Both the position numbers and the translations under genes were made by a program. The notes beneath the pieces were generated by a model, which ran no database searches, was not told the origin of the DNA, and saw only the letters and a list, made by a program, of their open reading frames with translations. Shown in pieces: positions 17,456 to 25,545 of a DNA stretch of 40,251 nt (the stretch's first letter is position 1; each line of letters opens with the position of its first letter). This stretch comes from Desulfobacterales bacterium (lineage in GTDB: Bacteria > Desulfobacterota > Desulfobacteria > Desulfobacterales > JANQIE01), in assembly GCA_028282295.1 (NCBI GenBank), contig JANQIE010000164.1, positions 1-40,251 of the forward strand. The letters are read 5' to 3'.

Positions 17456-18520
17456 TCAATTAATTTTCTCCACCCACCCCAGCGGATCGTCGCCCTTGCC
17501 GTACTGAATTGCGGTGATGGCGTCGAAAAGCCGCTGGGCCACGGGTCCCACCCGGCCTTGTCCAATCGTGATTTGCTGGTCGTCGTATTTGAGTTCGCCC
17601 ACCGGTGAAATGACTGCCGCGGTGCCCGAACCGAAGACTTCCTGTAATTTACCGTCGCTGTGGGCTTGCATGACTTCGTCAATGGTAATGTCGCGCTCAG
17701 CCGCCTTCAGGCCCCAGTGACGGGCCAGTTGCAATACGCTGTCGCGGGTGATGCCCGGCAGGATGCTGCCGTTCAAGGCCGGCGTGAGAATCTCGTCGTC
17801 AATGACAAAAAAGATATTCATGGAGCCGACTTCTTCAACATATTTTTGTTCCACGCCATCGAGCCACAACACCTGGGTGTAGCCATGCTTGTGGGCATCT
17901 TCACCCGCGTATAGGCTGGCGGCGTAGTTGGCCGGGGTTTTGGCTTCGCCCAGACCGCCGCGCACAGCGCGCACATGTCTGCGGGTCACCCAGATTTTGA
18001 TCGGATTAAAGCCTTCGGCGTAGTAGGCCCCCACCGGTGACAGGATCACGAAGTAGCGATAGGTATCCGAGGCGCGCACCCCCAGAAAATTGTCGGTGGC
18101 AATGACGGTGGGACGAATGTACAAAGAGGTTTGCGGTGCGCCGGGTACCCAGGCCTGCTCCAAACGCAGCAGTTCCTTTAGGGACGTCATCAAAAAATCC
18201 GGATCGAGTTCCGGAATGCACAGCGCCCGGCACGATCGGTTCAGGCGGGCAATATTGTCTCGCGCCCGGAACAATTGTATCTCGCCGCCCTGTGTGCGAT
18301 ACGCCTTCAATCCCTCAAAAACCGCCTGACCGTAGTGCAGCACCATGGTGGACGGGTCCATCACGATCGGCGCATACGGCTCGATGCGCGGTGAGTGCCA
18401 GCCGCTTGCGGTATCGTAATCCAGATTGAGCATGTGATCCGTAAAGTTGATTCCGAAACCGAGTTTGTCTTCAGGGGGATGGGGTTTGAGCTGCTCGGCG
18501 CGTTTGACGGTAATTTGCAT
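17456..18520 (-). CDS. ilvE: Branched-chain amino acid aminotransferase
   Basis: A 354-residue class IV PLP aminotransferase catalysing the last step of Leu/Ile/Val synthesis. Motifs include the cofactor lysine Lys194 in GEAKTPANYAAS, YGQAVFEGLKAYR near residue 65, EEVGSMNIFFV and GSGTAAVISPVG. Length and the FTDHMLNLDYD start match the type II BCAT (mitochondrial-like) group. A GGAGG site precedes the ATG. It sits 85 bp upstream of the UDP-glucose pyrophosphorylase gene on the same strand, with AT-rich AATTAAGAAT-type repeats in the gap, so a shared transcript is possible but functionally unrelated. Confidence 0.95.
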   Translation of the reverse strand: MQITVKRAEQLKPHPPEDKLGFGINFTDHMLNLDYDTASGWHSPRIEPYAPIVMDPSTMVLHYGQAVFEGLKAYRTQGGEIQLFRARDNIARLNRSCRALCIPELDPDFLMTSLKELLRLEQAWVPGAPQTSLYIRPTVIATDNFLGVRASDTYRYFVILSPVGAYYAEGFNPIKIWVTRRHVRAVRGGLGEAKTPANYAASLYAGEDAHKHGYTQVLWLDGVEQKYVEEVGSMNIFFVIDDEILTPALNGSILPGITRDSVLQLARHWGLKAAERDITIDEVMQAHSDGKLQEVFGSGTAAVISPVGELKYDDQQITIGQGRVGPVAQRLFDAITAIQYGKGDDPLGWVEKIN

Positions 18521-18538
18521 GTGAAACCTCCATGGAAA

Positions 18539-18642
18539 GCAATTAAGAATTAAAAATTGGGAATTAAGAATAATGGATCAGGCCGATGAGATGAGACCCG
18601 GCTTTCTTATTTGTCAATTCTTACTTCCCAATTTTTAATTGC
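18539..18642. repeat. AT-rich inverted repeat (GCAATTAA...TTAATTGC)
   Basis: The left arm begins GCAATTAAGAATT and continues AAAAATTGGGAATTAAGAAT; the right arm is its near complement, ending CCCAATTTTTAATTGC. It lies between the PPC protein gene and ilvE, both minus strand. Related AATTAAGAATT strings occur at 17431-17462 and 23721-23757, so this is a dispersed repeat type and could form a hairpin between the two genes. Confidence 0.6.
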
Positions 18643-18645
18643 GGT

Positions 18646-19080
18646 TCAAACCCATTGCATGCGGCCCGTTTCGGCATCATAGCGACGATGCAGAGGCGGC
18701 CCTTTCAATTCAAGCAGATCGATTTCCCCGGCATAGACCGTGGTCGGCGTGAACAAACGGCCACCAAAGGTCTTGCCCTGTGGGTCACACAAGAACGCAT
18801 GCATGCAAACAGACGGCTCATCTTCCAGTAGTGAAACATTGCCTTGGCACGCGGCAAGTTCCAGCGACCCGAGTTGGGTGTGCGTCACATACACCTGCTG
18901 TTTCTGATCGTACACGCCGCAAGTACACCGGTTGACAGCGCCGTTGACGGTAAAGGACGCTGTTTCAACGTTGTGGCTGCGGCAAAACGTTTCGATGGAC
19001 GCAAGCAGATCCCCGCCGCGGGGCAGCCGCCCCAGGAAACGACGCCCGGCAGTGAATTCGGTGCAAACGATACGTGTCAT
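18646..19080 (-). CDS. PPC/DUF296-domain protein
   Basis: A 144-residue single-domain protein of the PPC (plant and prokaryote conserved, DUF296) family. The signature is visible in order: LPRGGDLLASIETFCRSHNVETASF, then GAVNRCTCGVYD, then an LSLLEDEP-like turn, then the MHAFLCDPQGKTFGGRL segment where the family usually has HxH-type residues before GG(H/R)L. Bacterial members are trimeric and of uncertain role, some DNA-binding. I use the ATG at 19080; a TTG four codons upstream (19092) is possible and neither has a strong ribosome site. Neighbours give no functional hint. Confidence 0.75.
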   Translation of the reverse strand: MTRIVCTEFTAGRRFLGRLPRGGDLLASIETFCRSHNVETASFTVNGAVNRCTCGVYDQKQQVYVTHTQLGSLELAACQGNVSLLEDEPSVCMHAFLCDPQGKTFGGRLFTPTTVYAGEIDLLELKGPPLHRRYDAETGRMQWV

Positions 19081-19230
19081 GGTTAAACCCAATCGGGTTA
19101 ATTATTTGCAAAATAAAAAACGATACCATAATCTTAGGCGAAATCAAGACCTATGTCCACTCCCCGCGCACCATGGGCCATCGGTAAAACGGACAACGAC
19201 ACCGCAACCATTCTATCCGGCGGCAATTGC

Positions 19231-19255
19231 GGGTAGGGTGGGCCGTGCCCACCAA
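19231..19255. repeat. Short dispersed repeat GGTGGGCC(A/G)TGCCCACCAA
   Basis: The string GGGTGGGCCGTGCCCACC is a hairpin, and nearly the same string (GGGTGGGCCATGCCCACC) occurs in the inverted repeat at 35824-35897. It sits in the 436-bp gap upstream of the YkgJ-type gene, which otherwise holds only a MITE-like copy (19348-19489). Confidence 0.6.
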
Positions 19256-19347
19256 CGGGATGATTTCCAAATGCGGTTACCCTGAAACGGCGACGTCCGC
19301 AGGTTGACTTTACACGGCAGGTCCACTATCATTGCCATCTTTAAATA

Positions 19348-19489
19348 GTGCCCATCTGGAAATAGTAGATTTTGGTTCCTGGCAAGGCCCGAATATTTTT
19401 AAAATCGCAGGCATAGCAAGCTATTCCGAGGATTTTAAAAATATGAGAACGCCGCCAGGGACCAAAAGATACTATTTCCGGATGGGCAC
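19348..19489 (+). mobile_element. MITE-like element, copy 3 (142 bp)
   Basis: Starts GTGCCCATCTGGAAATAG and ends CTATTTCCGGATGGGCAC, one mismatch in the terminal repeats. It is bracketed by a perfect 6-bp direct repeat TAAATA (19342-19347 and 19490-19495). Same orientation as the copies at 15796 and 40144. It ends 27 bp before the start codon of the YkgJ-type gene, so it may carry or disturb that gene's leader. Confidence 0.87.
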
Positions 19490-19516
19490 TAAATAGAGTC
19501 CCAGGAGAACAATACC

Positions 19517-20314
19517 ATGACAGACACCAAGGCTTCAGGCAACATGGCCGATATCGTTCCCGAACGGGTCGGCCCGGATCATCGATTTCAATTCAAGTGC
19601 CATCCCAAGGTCGCTTGCTTCACGCAATGCTGCCGGGGAATCAATATCATCCTCACCCCCTATGACATTATCCGATTGAAAAACCGCCTTCAAATGACCA
19701 GCGAAGAATTTCTGGCGGTCTACACCCGGCCGGAGCTGCTCGAAAAAACCGATCTACCGGTGGTGACCCTTAAACTGCTCGAAGACGAGCAGGAGTCGTG
19801 CCCTTTTGTCCGCGACGACGGCTGCATTGTCTACGAAGATCGCCCCGGCTCCTGCCGCTACTACCCGCTGGGCGTTGCCTCGCTGCAGCACAAGGACGGG
19901 GCGGACGACGAGGGGTTTTACTTCTTCGTCAACGAGCCGCACTGCAAGGGCTTTGAGCAAGACACCGTGTGGACGGTTAAGGAGTGGCGCAGGAACCAGG
20001 GGGTCGATATTCATGACGAGATCAACGCCGAATGGACCGATCTGGTTGTGCGCAAGCGCTCTTTTCCGCCGAATGTCAAATTGTCCGAGCAGAGCAAGAA
20101 AATGTTTTTTTTAGCCGCCTACAATATCGACAAGTTCAAGGCGTTTGTTTTTGAAAGTTCTTTTCTGGAGCGTTACGATATTGATCCGCAGATGGTCGAA
20201 AAAATTCGTGCAGATGAGATTGAATTGCTCAAGTTTGGCTGCCGCTGGCTGAAAACCAGTTTGTTCAGCGCGGTCAAGGATGATCTGTTCAAGCTCAGAG
20301 AGCCGGAGGGGTAA
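19517..20314 (+). CDS. YkgJ-family cysteine cluster protein
   Basis: A 265-residue protein with the YkgJ (PF03692) Cys pattern: CHPKVACFTQCCRG near residues 29-42, then SCPFVRDDGCIVYEDRP and SCRYYPLGV near 94-118. The family is predicted to bind zinc or an iron-sulfur cluster through these cysteines; its role is not established. The N-terminal third holds the cluster; the C-terminal half is helical without motifs. CAGGAGAA upstream supports the ATG. The gene is monocistronic here, facing the DapA-family gene across a hairpin. No signal peptide, so probably cytoplasmic. Confidence 0.85.
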   Translation: MTDTKASGNMADIVPERVGPDHRFQFKCHPKVACFTQCCRGINIILTPYDIIRLKNRLQMTSEEFLAVYTRPELLEKTDLPVVTLKLLEDEQESCPFVRDDGCIVYEDRPGSCRYYPLGVASLQHKDGADDEGFYFFVNEPHCKGFEQDTVWTVKEWRRNQGVDIHDEINAEWTDLVVRKRSFPPNVKLSEQSKKMFFLAAYNIDKFKAFVFESSFLERYDIDPQMVEKIRADEIELLKFGCRWLKTSLFSAVKDDLFKLREPEG

Positions 20315-20329
20315 GCTGCCTAAAATTAA

Positions 20330-20350
20330 GGAGCGGCGAAACGCCGCTCC
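20330..20350. terminator. GC-rich hairpin between convergent genes
   Basis: A perfect 9-bp stem GGAGCGGCG / CGCCGCTCC with an AAA loop, 16 bp past the YkgJ-type stop. A run of seven Ts follows about 20 bp later. It may terminate the convergent transcripts, but the same GGAGCGGCG stem recurs in the repeat at 29765-29888, so it may simply be a REP unit. Confidence 0.5.
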
Positions 20351-20376
20351 TCCAAGAAAGCGACCCGATTTTTTTG

Positions 20377-20412
20377 CGCTGTTTGGGGAAATAACGCTGT
20401 TTGGGGAAATAA
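20377..20412. repeat. Tandem duplication, 2 x 18 bp
   Basis: Two exact adjacent copies of CGCTGTTTGGGGAAATAA, just past the 3' end of the DapA-family gene (stop at 20428 on the minus strand). It looks like a recent slippage or duplication event. Confidence 0.9.
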
Positions 20413-20427
20413 CTCAGATCAATACGT

Positions 20428-21462
20428 CTAATAATTTTCATAGAACAATCCCTGCCAACACGCCGGATCGTTCAATCGTTTTTCAATATCCACCCCGAAA
20501 AATTCGGCGGCCGGGGCGAGTAGTTGCGGCGCCTTGTCCATAACCTGGCGTCCGGCCGTCAACACCACGTCCAGCCCCTGCCGGGTCATCTTGCCCAACG
20601 GCTGCCGGCAGCCGCCGGCCGGCAGTCCGAGCACCGCCATCAATGTTTTGAATGCCAGTGGATTGCGCGCCCGGCAGGTCACCGCGCCATAGGTGGTTTT
20701 TTCTTTGGTTGTCACCGTCACCAGATTGAACAGGGGTGTCATGTCGTCCACCAGTTTGCGGGCCGTATCCATCTCACCGGCTTGAGCTGCTTTAACCATG
20801 GCGGTGACACCGCCCGGCACCAGGTTGGAGGCCACGGAAATCACTCCTCCGGCCTTGATGGCCGGGTCTTGCATCATTTTTAAGGTAACCGCATCGTCCC
20901 CGGACAAGATGTTGAAACCGGAGCCGCAACAGGTGCGGGTCCGTTTCATGTTTTCCAGGCTGCCGGTGGCCTCCTTGACGATTTGGACATTGTCGAATTC
21001 CTGGCTTAGCAGCGCCAGGTCTTCGGGCAGCAATTGCGCCCCCGTGCGCCCCGGAATGACATAAGGAATCACCTGGACACCGGGACAGGCGCGCGCTACG
21101 GGTGCAACATATTCCCTGCGGATTTCAAGGGAACTGGGGCCGTTGTAGTACGGATCCACCAACAAAACCGCATCGACACCGACCTCGGCGGCATGACCGG
21201 CGGCGGTCAGGGCCTCCTGGGTGTTGTTGCTGCCGGCGCCGGCGATGCAGGCACACCGGCCCTTGGTTTTCTGGGCAACTTTTTCGACCACGGCGTTGTG
21301 TTCGTCCCAGGAAAGCACTGGGCTTTCACCGGTGGTGCCCACCGCCAGGATACCGGAAATCCCCTCGGCAATCTGAAACTCAATTAACCGGTCAAGCCCG
21401 TTGTGGTCGATTTCACCGTCCAAAAACGGTGTGATCAGTGCGGTAAAGGATCCTTCAAGCAT
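20428..21462 (-). CDS. dapA: Dihydrodipicolinate synthase-family protein with C-terminal extension
   Basis: A 344-residue class I aldolase of the DapA/NanA family. The signature residues of true DapA are present: GTTGES (about 42-47), PYYNGPS, PYVIPGRTG (Tyr and Arg of the active site) and the Schiff-base Lys163 in IVKEATGSL. By these it would condense pyruvate with aspartate semialdehyde in lysine/diaminopimelate synthesis. It is about 50 residues longer than E. coli DapA (292), with a Cys-containing, non-canonical C-terminal third (from about 255). GGGGGCAG precedes the ATG. It is not in a lysine operon, so a related aldolase role cannot be excluded. Confidence 0.75.
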   Translation of the reverse strand: MLEGSFTALITPFLDGEIDHNGLDRLIEFQIAEGISGILAVGTTGESPVLSWDEHNAVVEKVAQKTKGRCACIAGAGSNNTQEALTAAGHAAEVGVDAVLLVDPYYNGPSSLEIRREYVAPVARACPGVQVIPYVIPGRTGAQLLPEDLALLSQEFDNVQIVKEATGSLENMKRTRTCCGSGFNILSGDDAVTLKMMQDPAIKAGGVISVASNLVPGGVTAMVKAAQAGEMDTARKLVDDMTPLFNLVTVTTKEKTTYGAVTCRARNPLAFKTLMAVLGLPAGGCRQPLGKMTRQGLDVVLTAGRQVMDKAPQLLAPAAEFFGVDIEKRLNDPACWQGLFYENY

Positions 21463-21676
21463 GACTGCCCCCTTGTTATAAGGTCTAAATGAAAACTGGG
21501 AAATGTGATTTTACACTTATGAAATTCAGACAATTGCGAGAATACTTGCGGCCGGCTATTCGCAATCGGCCCGGTTCAAGTGTTCCACTAGGTAAAGAAC
21601 CGACCGAAATCTGTCAACTAAAAATCCCGGCCCGGAAACATGGCGGCACAAGAAACGGCTGTCAGTGTCAATCGGC

Positions 21677-21705
21677 TTGACAAGCACGGCCCGGACTATC
21701 AAAAT
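21677..21705 (+). promoter_or_regulatory. Candidate sigma70 promoter for the TPR gene
   Basis: TTGACA at 21677-21682 and CAAAAT at 21700-21705, 17-bp spacer, about 105 bp before the TPR start codon. The -35 is perfect; the -10 matches 4 of 6. The rest of 21463-21810 shows no gene. Confidence 0.35.
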
Positions 21706-21810
21706 AGCCTGACATGTGTTATGGACACCAAAAACATACGGCTGCGGCGGGTTGATCGTTCACCGGTCATCGCCAGCAGCCGTACTAATGTCGGATAAGA
21801 GGTAAGGATC

Positions 21811-22431
21811 ATGGACAAACCGAAAAACGTGGAAGAGTATATCACCAAACAGCGCATGGCCGTGGCGCAGAATCCCGAATGCGGCACGTCGCGTTACAAC
21901 CTGGCCGTGGGCTTGCTCGGCCAACGCAAATTCGAAGAGGCCGAACGTGAGTTGCTTGAGGCTGTCAATTGCAGCCCCAACCTGGCTGAAGCCTACGTCC
22001 AACTGGGCGGCATCGCCTTTCAACGCGGCGACCTGGATCGCTGTCTGGAATACAACCGCATGGCCACCCGCGCGCGGGCCGGCTTTTCCGAAGGCTGGGG
22101 CAACATCGGCTTTGTCCAGTTGCAACAGGGCAAGGTCGAAGACGCCATATACGCGTTGGAAAAGGCCACCAAATTCAATCCCAAGTTTCTCCAGGCCTGG
22201 ACTACCCTGGCCAACGCCTATCTGATGAACGGCCAGGTGGCCGAAAGCATCGAAACCAATCGTAAGGTCATCGACATGCAACCGGACTTCGCGGTCGCCC
22301 ACAACAACCTGGCCATCGCTTACCTGGAAAACAAGGAGCCGGAACTGGCATTGCAACACTGCAAAAAGGCCCAGGAACTCGGTTATGACGTCTCATCGGA
22401 ATTGATCAAAGACATTGAGGCCAATCAATAA
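21811..22431 (+). CDS. Tetratricopeptide repeat protein
   Basis: A 206-residue protein made of about five 34-residue TPR units (for example SRYNLAVGLLGQRKFEEAERELLEAVNCSPN, then AEAYVQLGGIAFQRGDLDRCLEYN, SEGWGNIGFVQLQQGKVEDAI, QAWTTLANAYLMNGQVAESI and AVAHNNLAIAYLENKEPELAL, given here as separate units). TPR arrays are protein-binding scaffolds. No signal peptide, so probably cytoplasmic. AAGAGGTAAGG precedes the ATG. It lies upstream of an unrecognised gene and dsrA on the same strand, hinting at a link to sulfite reductase assembly, but nothing in the sequence proves this. Confidence 0.88.
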   Translation: MDKPKNVEEYITKQRMAVAQNPECGTSRYNLAVGLLGQRKFEEAERELLEAVNCSPNLAEAYVQLGGIAFQRGDLDRCLEYNRMATRARAGFSEGWGNIGFVQLQQGKVEDAIYALEKATKFNPKFLQAWTTLANAYLMNGQVAESIETNRKVIDMQPDFAVAHNNLAIAYLENKEPELALQHCKKAQELGYDVSSELIKDIEANQ

Positions 22432-22551
22432 TTCCCTGATCACAAACACCCTTTGGCGGCCCCGGGAGCTGTGGCCCGCAACGGTCCACAATGACAAACA
22501 CATTGGGACCGCCGCCGGACACCGCTCTTGCGGTTTTGCCGTCCAGCGCCC

Positions 22552-23721
22552 ATGATCAAGTTCAACGACTATATTGGGACACTCAACAATCCGGTCATAG
22601 CGCAAAGTCCGGCCCGCAACAGACCGTTGCCGTTGCAGCGGTCGGCGTTTGCCAATGATGAGGCCGCTTCAGGGCTTACCTACGGTGATTATTTTGAAAC
22701 CCTGCGCCAATTGTTACTTTGTGACGACGCCCGCCTTCTGTGCGCCGGTCTGTCGCGCCTATGCGGCCGAACGGTCACACCGGCTGAAATCGGTAGCGTA
22801 GACCTTTTGGCCATGAAACACGGTCAGTTTTACCATCCGGCCCAAGTATGCGTTAATCTGGACGGCCGCCGGTATGCCATGGTTCTCAATGTCGCGTTGA
22901 CACCGCTCGGATTGGCTTGCATCGAGCGGGAGTACCGGCTGCTCGATCAATTGGGGCAAAGCCATGCCGCCAATGATGTTCCCAAAGTGCTTGCCATCGC
23001 CAAGGCAAACACCCACGCCGGTATCGTCGCGGCCGCGTTTCTGGGACAATGGCTGGAGGGATTTTATGAGTTTCATTGGAGCAAGCCCCGAACGCAAAGC
23101 GCTCTGGCCGTAACTGTCTGGGATACCGACAACGGTGACCAAATGTTGGCACCGGAAAAAAGTGAACAGATCTATCGCCGGGCGGCACAAATCATGACTG
23201 CTTGCTACAACCCGGCGACCTTTGAACAGGTTTCACATTGGCACCACGCCGCCGGTGATTTTGTTGTCAATCCGGGCGCAGACCCACCGGCGGTCAAATT
23301 AATTACGGTCCGCGCCTATGAGCCGCTCATCGAACTGACCCCGGAGTCCGGTGCGGCCGGCCACTCACCGCAAACCTTACTGCAAATGCTGCTGTTGTTT
23401 CTGACCAATCTGTCGCTTCGCATGCGGCTCGATCGCCTGGATGGCGTCGGCAACACCATCTGGGCACCGGATTACATCGTTGCCGCCACAGTTAACGGAT
23501 TCAAGGACGCCATGCAAAAATACAAACCCCTGCCGCAGCTACCCGCGCCGGCCGACGCTTTCGCGGATTTCGCCAGTCGCCGCAAGATTGGTGAAGTTGC
23601 CCAATGGGCTGACCTGTGTGTGGAAACCTTCAGTGTCCAGGAAGCCGACGTGCCCGTCATCCAGTCCCATTTGGCCGCCCATGTAAAAACACTGCACAGG
23701 GCCTTGAGGCGGACCCGCTGA
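22552..23721 (+). CDS. Conserved-looking protein of unknown function, possible kinase-like fold
   Basis: A 389-residue protein I do not recognise. I start at the ATG 22552 (MIKFNDYIG); a TTG eight codons earlier (22528) is possible and neither has a clear ribosome site. Residues about 100-145 (VCVNLDGRRYAMVLNVALT, then IEREYRLLDQLG) followed by VPKVLAIA and FLGQWLEGFYEFH read like the N-lobe and hinge of a protein-kinase-like or aminoglycoside-phosphotransferase-like fold, but I see no clear HxD or DFG motif, so it may be a pseudokinase or unrelated. Position between a TPR protein and dsrA suggests, but does not show, a role in dissimilatory sulfite reduction. Confidence 0.6.
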   Translation: MIKFNDYIGTLNNPVIAQSPARNRPLPLQRSAFANDEAASGLTYGDYFETLRQLLLCDDARLLCAGLSRLCGRTVTPAEIGSVDLLAMKHGQFYHPAQVCVNLDGRRYAMVLNVALTPLGLACIEREYRLLDQLGQSHAANDVPKVLAIAKANTHAGIVAAAFLGQWLEGFYEFHWSKPRTQSALAVTVWDTDNGDQMLAPEKSEQIYRRAAQIMTACYNPATFEQVSHWHHAAGDFVVNPGADPPAVKLITVRAYEPLIELTPESGAAGHSPQTLLQMLLLFLTNLSLRMRLDRLDGVGNTIWAPDYIVAATVNGFKDAMQKYKPLPQLPAPADAFADFASRRKIGEVAQWADLCVETFSVQEADVPVIQSHLAAHVKTLHRALRRTR

Positions 23722-23803
23722 GAATTAAGAATTGGGAATTGGAAATTAAGAATTGTGGATGGCGGTCATTATACAAATGACAGCATACCTTGATTCTTAA
23801 TTC

Positions 23804-23968
23804 GTGCCCATCCGGAAATAGCATCTTTTGGCCCAGGCCGGCGTTCTCGCCAATTTGCAATAATGGCGCAGCCATTCATGTTCTTGCGACGTAGCTTTGC
23901 TACGCCTGCGGTTGCAAATTGGCTGCGGCCCTGGTCTGAACCAAAATCTACTATTTCCGGATGGGCAC
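23804..23968 (-). mobile_element. MITE-like element, copy 4 (165 bp, longest)
   Basis: Perfect terminal repeats GTGCCCATCCGGAAATAG and CTATTTCCGGATGGGCAC, flanked by the perfect 6-bp direct repeat TAATTC (23798-23803 and 23969-23974). The central part is longer and diverged from the other copies (CGACGTAGC/GCTACGCCTGCGG core). It lies in the 495-bp gap before dsrA, ending about 60 bp upstream of the predicted dsr promoter. The AT-rich string at 23721-23757 precedes it. Confidence 0.87.
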
Positions 23969-24026
23969 TAATTCACCATCGCACGCTCAAACGCCCGACG
24001 AACCGGCCCGCGCGCCTGGTTTTCTA

Positions 24027-24055
24027 TTGACAAGCCCAGACGTTGCGACTATATC
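24027..24055 (+). promoter_or_regulatory. Predicted sigma70 promoter of the dsr operon
   Basis: TTGACA (24027-24032), a 17-bp spacer and TATATC (24050-24055). It implies a leader of about 155 nt before the dsrA ATG. The leader contains GAGGAGGTGA at about 24131 without a usable downstream start, then the real ribosome site (GGAGGTAAACA) at dsrA. Confidence 0.6.
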
Positions 24056-24216
24056 TGCATCTTTAATCAATACGTAAAGCATAATGCGGAACAGTCTTTC
24101 GAATATTGAATCCAAATAAATTCAAAATTGAGAGGAGGTGACGCGGCGCCCCGTTCGGGTGCAGGTAAAACGGCTTATCTTTTTTCAGAATTATTCATTA
24201 CTAATGGAGGTAAACA

Positions 24217-25530
24217 ATGGCAAAACACGAAACTCCGTTGTTGGACCAGCTTGAATCCGGGCCGTGGCCAAGCTTTGTGTCCGACCTTAAGCAGGAGGCC
24301 GAACGAAGAGCAAAAAACGAAGCAGGTGTTGAATATCAAATTCCCGTTGACGTTTGCGAGGACATTCTCGGCATTCTCGAGTTGTCTTTCAAACACGGCC
24401 GGACCCACTGGAAACACGGCGGTATCGTGGGGGTCTTCGGTTATGGCGGCGGCGTTATCGGCCGTTACTGCGATCAGCCGGAAGAATACCCGGGCGTGGC
24501 CCATTTTCACACCATTCGTGTCAACCAACCTGCCGGTAAATTTTACAAAACCGACTATCTGCGCAGCCTGATGAAAATCTGGGACATGCGTGGCAGCGGT
24601 GTGACCAATATGCACGGTTCCACCGGCGACATCATCCTGCTGGGAACCACCACCCCGCAACTTGAAGAAATCTTCTACGAAATTACACACAATATGGACC
24701 AGGATCTGGGCGGCTCCGGCTCAAACCTGCGTACCCCCTCGGATTGTATCGGCCAGGCGCGTTGTGAATACGCCTGCTACGATACCCAGGCCCTTTGTTA
24801 TGACCTGACCCAGGAATACCAGGACGAACTGCACCGTCCCGCCTTCCCGTACAAATTCAAGTTCAAATTCGACGGTTGTCCCAACGGTTGCGTTGCCTCC
24901 ATCGCCCGCGCCGACATGAGCTTCATCGGTAACTGGAAAGACGATATCAAAATCGACCAGGAAGCCGTGCAAGCCTACATCGGCGGTGAGTTTTCCCCGA
25001 ATGCCGGTTCACACGCCGGACGCGACTGGGGTCCCTTTGACATCCAGACGGAAGTCATCGACCTGTGCCCCACCGAATGTATGTGGATGGAAGGCAAAGA
25101 CCTGAAAATCAATAACAAGGAATGCAACCGCTGCATGCACTGCATCAATGTCATGCCGCGTGCACTGAGAATCGGTGACGACCGTGGGCTGTCGATCCTG
25201 GTGGGCGCCAAAGCCCCGATCCTCGATGGTGCTCAAATGAGCTCCCTGCTGGTTCCCTTTGTCAAATGTGAAGAACCCTACGATGAGATCAAAGAAGTGA
25301 TCGAGAACATCTGGGACTGGTGGATGGAAGAAGGCAAAAACCGCGAGCGCCTGGGTGAATTGATCAAACGTCAGGGTTTCCAGAAACTGCTTGCCGCGAC
25401 CAACATCAAAGCCGCGCCGCAGCATGTTCAGGAACCGCGCTCCAACCCCTACATCTTCTGGAATGAAGACGAAGTTGAAGGCGGCTGGAACCGAGACGTT
25501 AACGAATTCAGAAAATATCATCAGAGATAA
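24217..25530 (+). CDS. dsrA: Dissimilatory sulfite reductase subunit alpha
   Basis: A 437-residue DsrA, the alpha subunit of the cytoplasmic siroheme enzyme that reduces sulfite in sulfate respiration. The siroheme/[4Fe-4S] cysteines are present as Cys177 and Cys183 (DCIGQARCEYAC) and Cys221 and Cys225 (DGCPNGC). A ferredoxin-like insert follows (about 285-315: LCPTECMWM, then KECNRCMHCINVMPRA). Length matches the family (about 435). GGAGGTAAACA precedes the ATG. It leads a dsrA-dsrB-dsrD-cbiA run, with dsrB 15 bp downstream. DsrA/B in a reductive sulfate reducer operon (with dsrD, no sox-type partners here) indicates reduction rather than sulfur oxidation. Confidence 0.98.
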   Translation: MAKHETPLLDQLESGPWPSFVSDLKQEAERRAKNEAGVEYQIPVDVCEDILGILELSFKHGRTHWKHGGIVGVFGYGGGVIGRYCDQPEEYPGVAHFHTIRVNQPAGKFYKTDYLRSLMKIWDMRGSGVTNMHGSTGDIILLGTTTPQLEEIFYEITHNMDQDLGGSGSNLRTPSDCIGQARCEYACYDTQALCYDLTQEYQDELHRPAFPYKFKFKFDGCPNGCVASIARADMSFIGNWKDDIKIDQEAVQAYIGGEFSPNAGSHAGRDWGPFDIQTEVIDLCPTECMWMEGKDLKINNKECNRCMHCINVMPRALRIGDDRGLSILVGAKAPILDGAQMSSLLVPFVKCEEPYDEIKEVIENIWDWWMEEGKNRERLGELIKRQGFQKLLAATNIKAAPQHVQEPRSNPYIFWNEDEVEGGWNRDVNEFRKYHQR

Positions 25531-25545
25531 GAGGGGGGCAGCATC

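Noticed and set aside
20330-20350. Hairpin as an attenuator for dapA
   Set aside because: It is downstream of both convergent genes; a terminator or REP unit is simpler.
24128-24571. Possible leader gene before dsrA with GAGGAGGTGA upstream
   Set aside because: The frame runs into dsrA in another frame and has no suitably spaced start; treated as part of the dsr leader.
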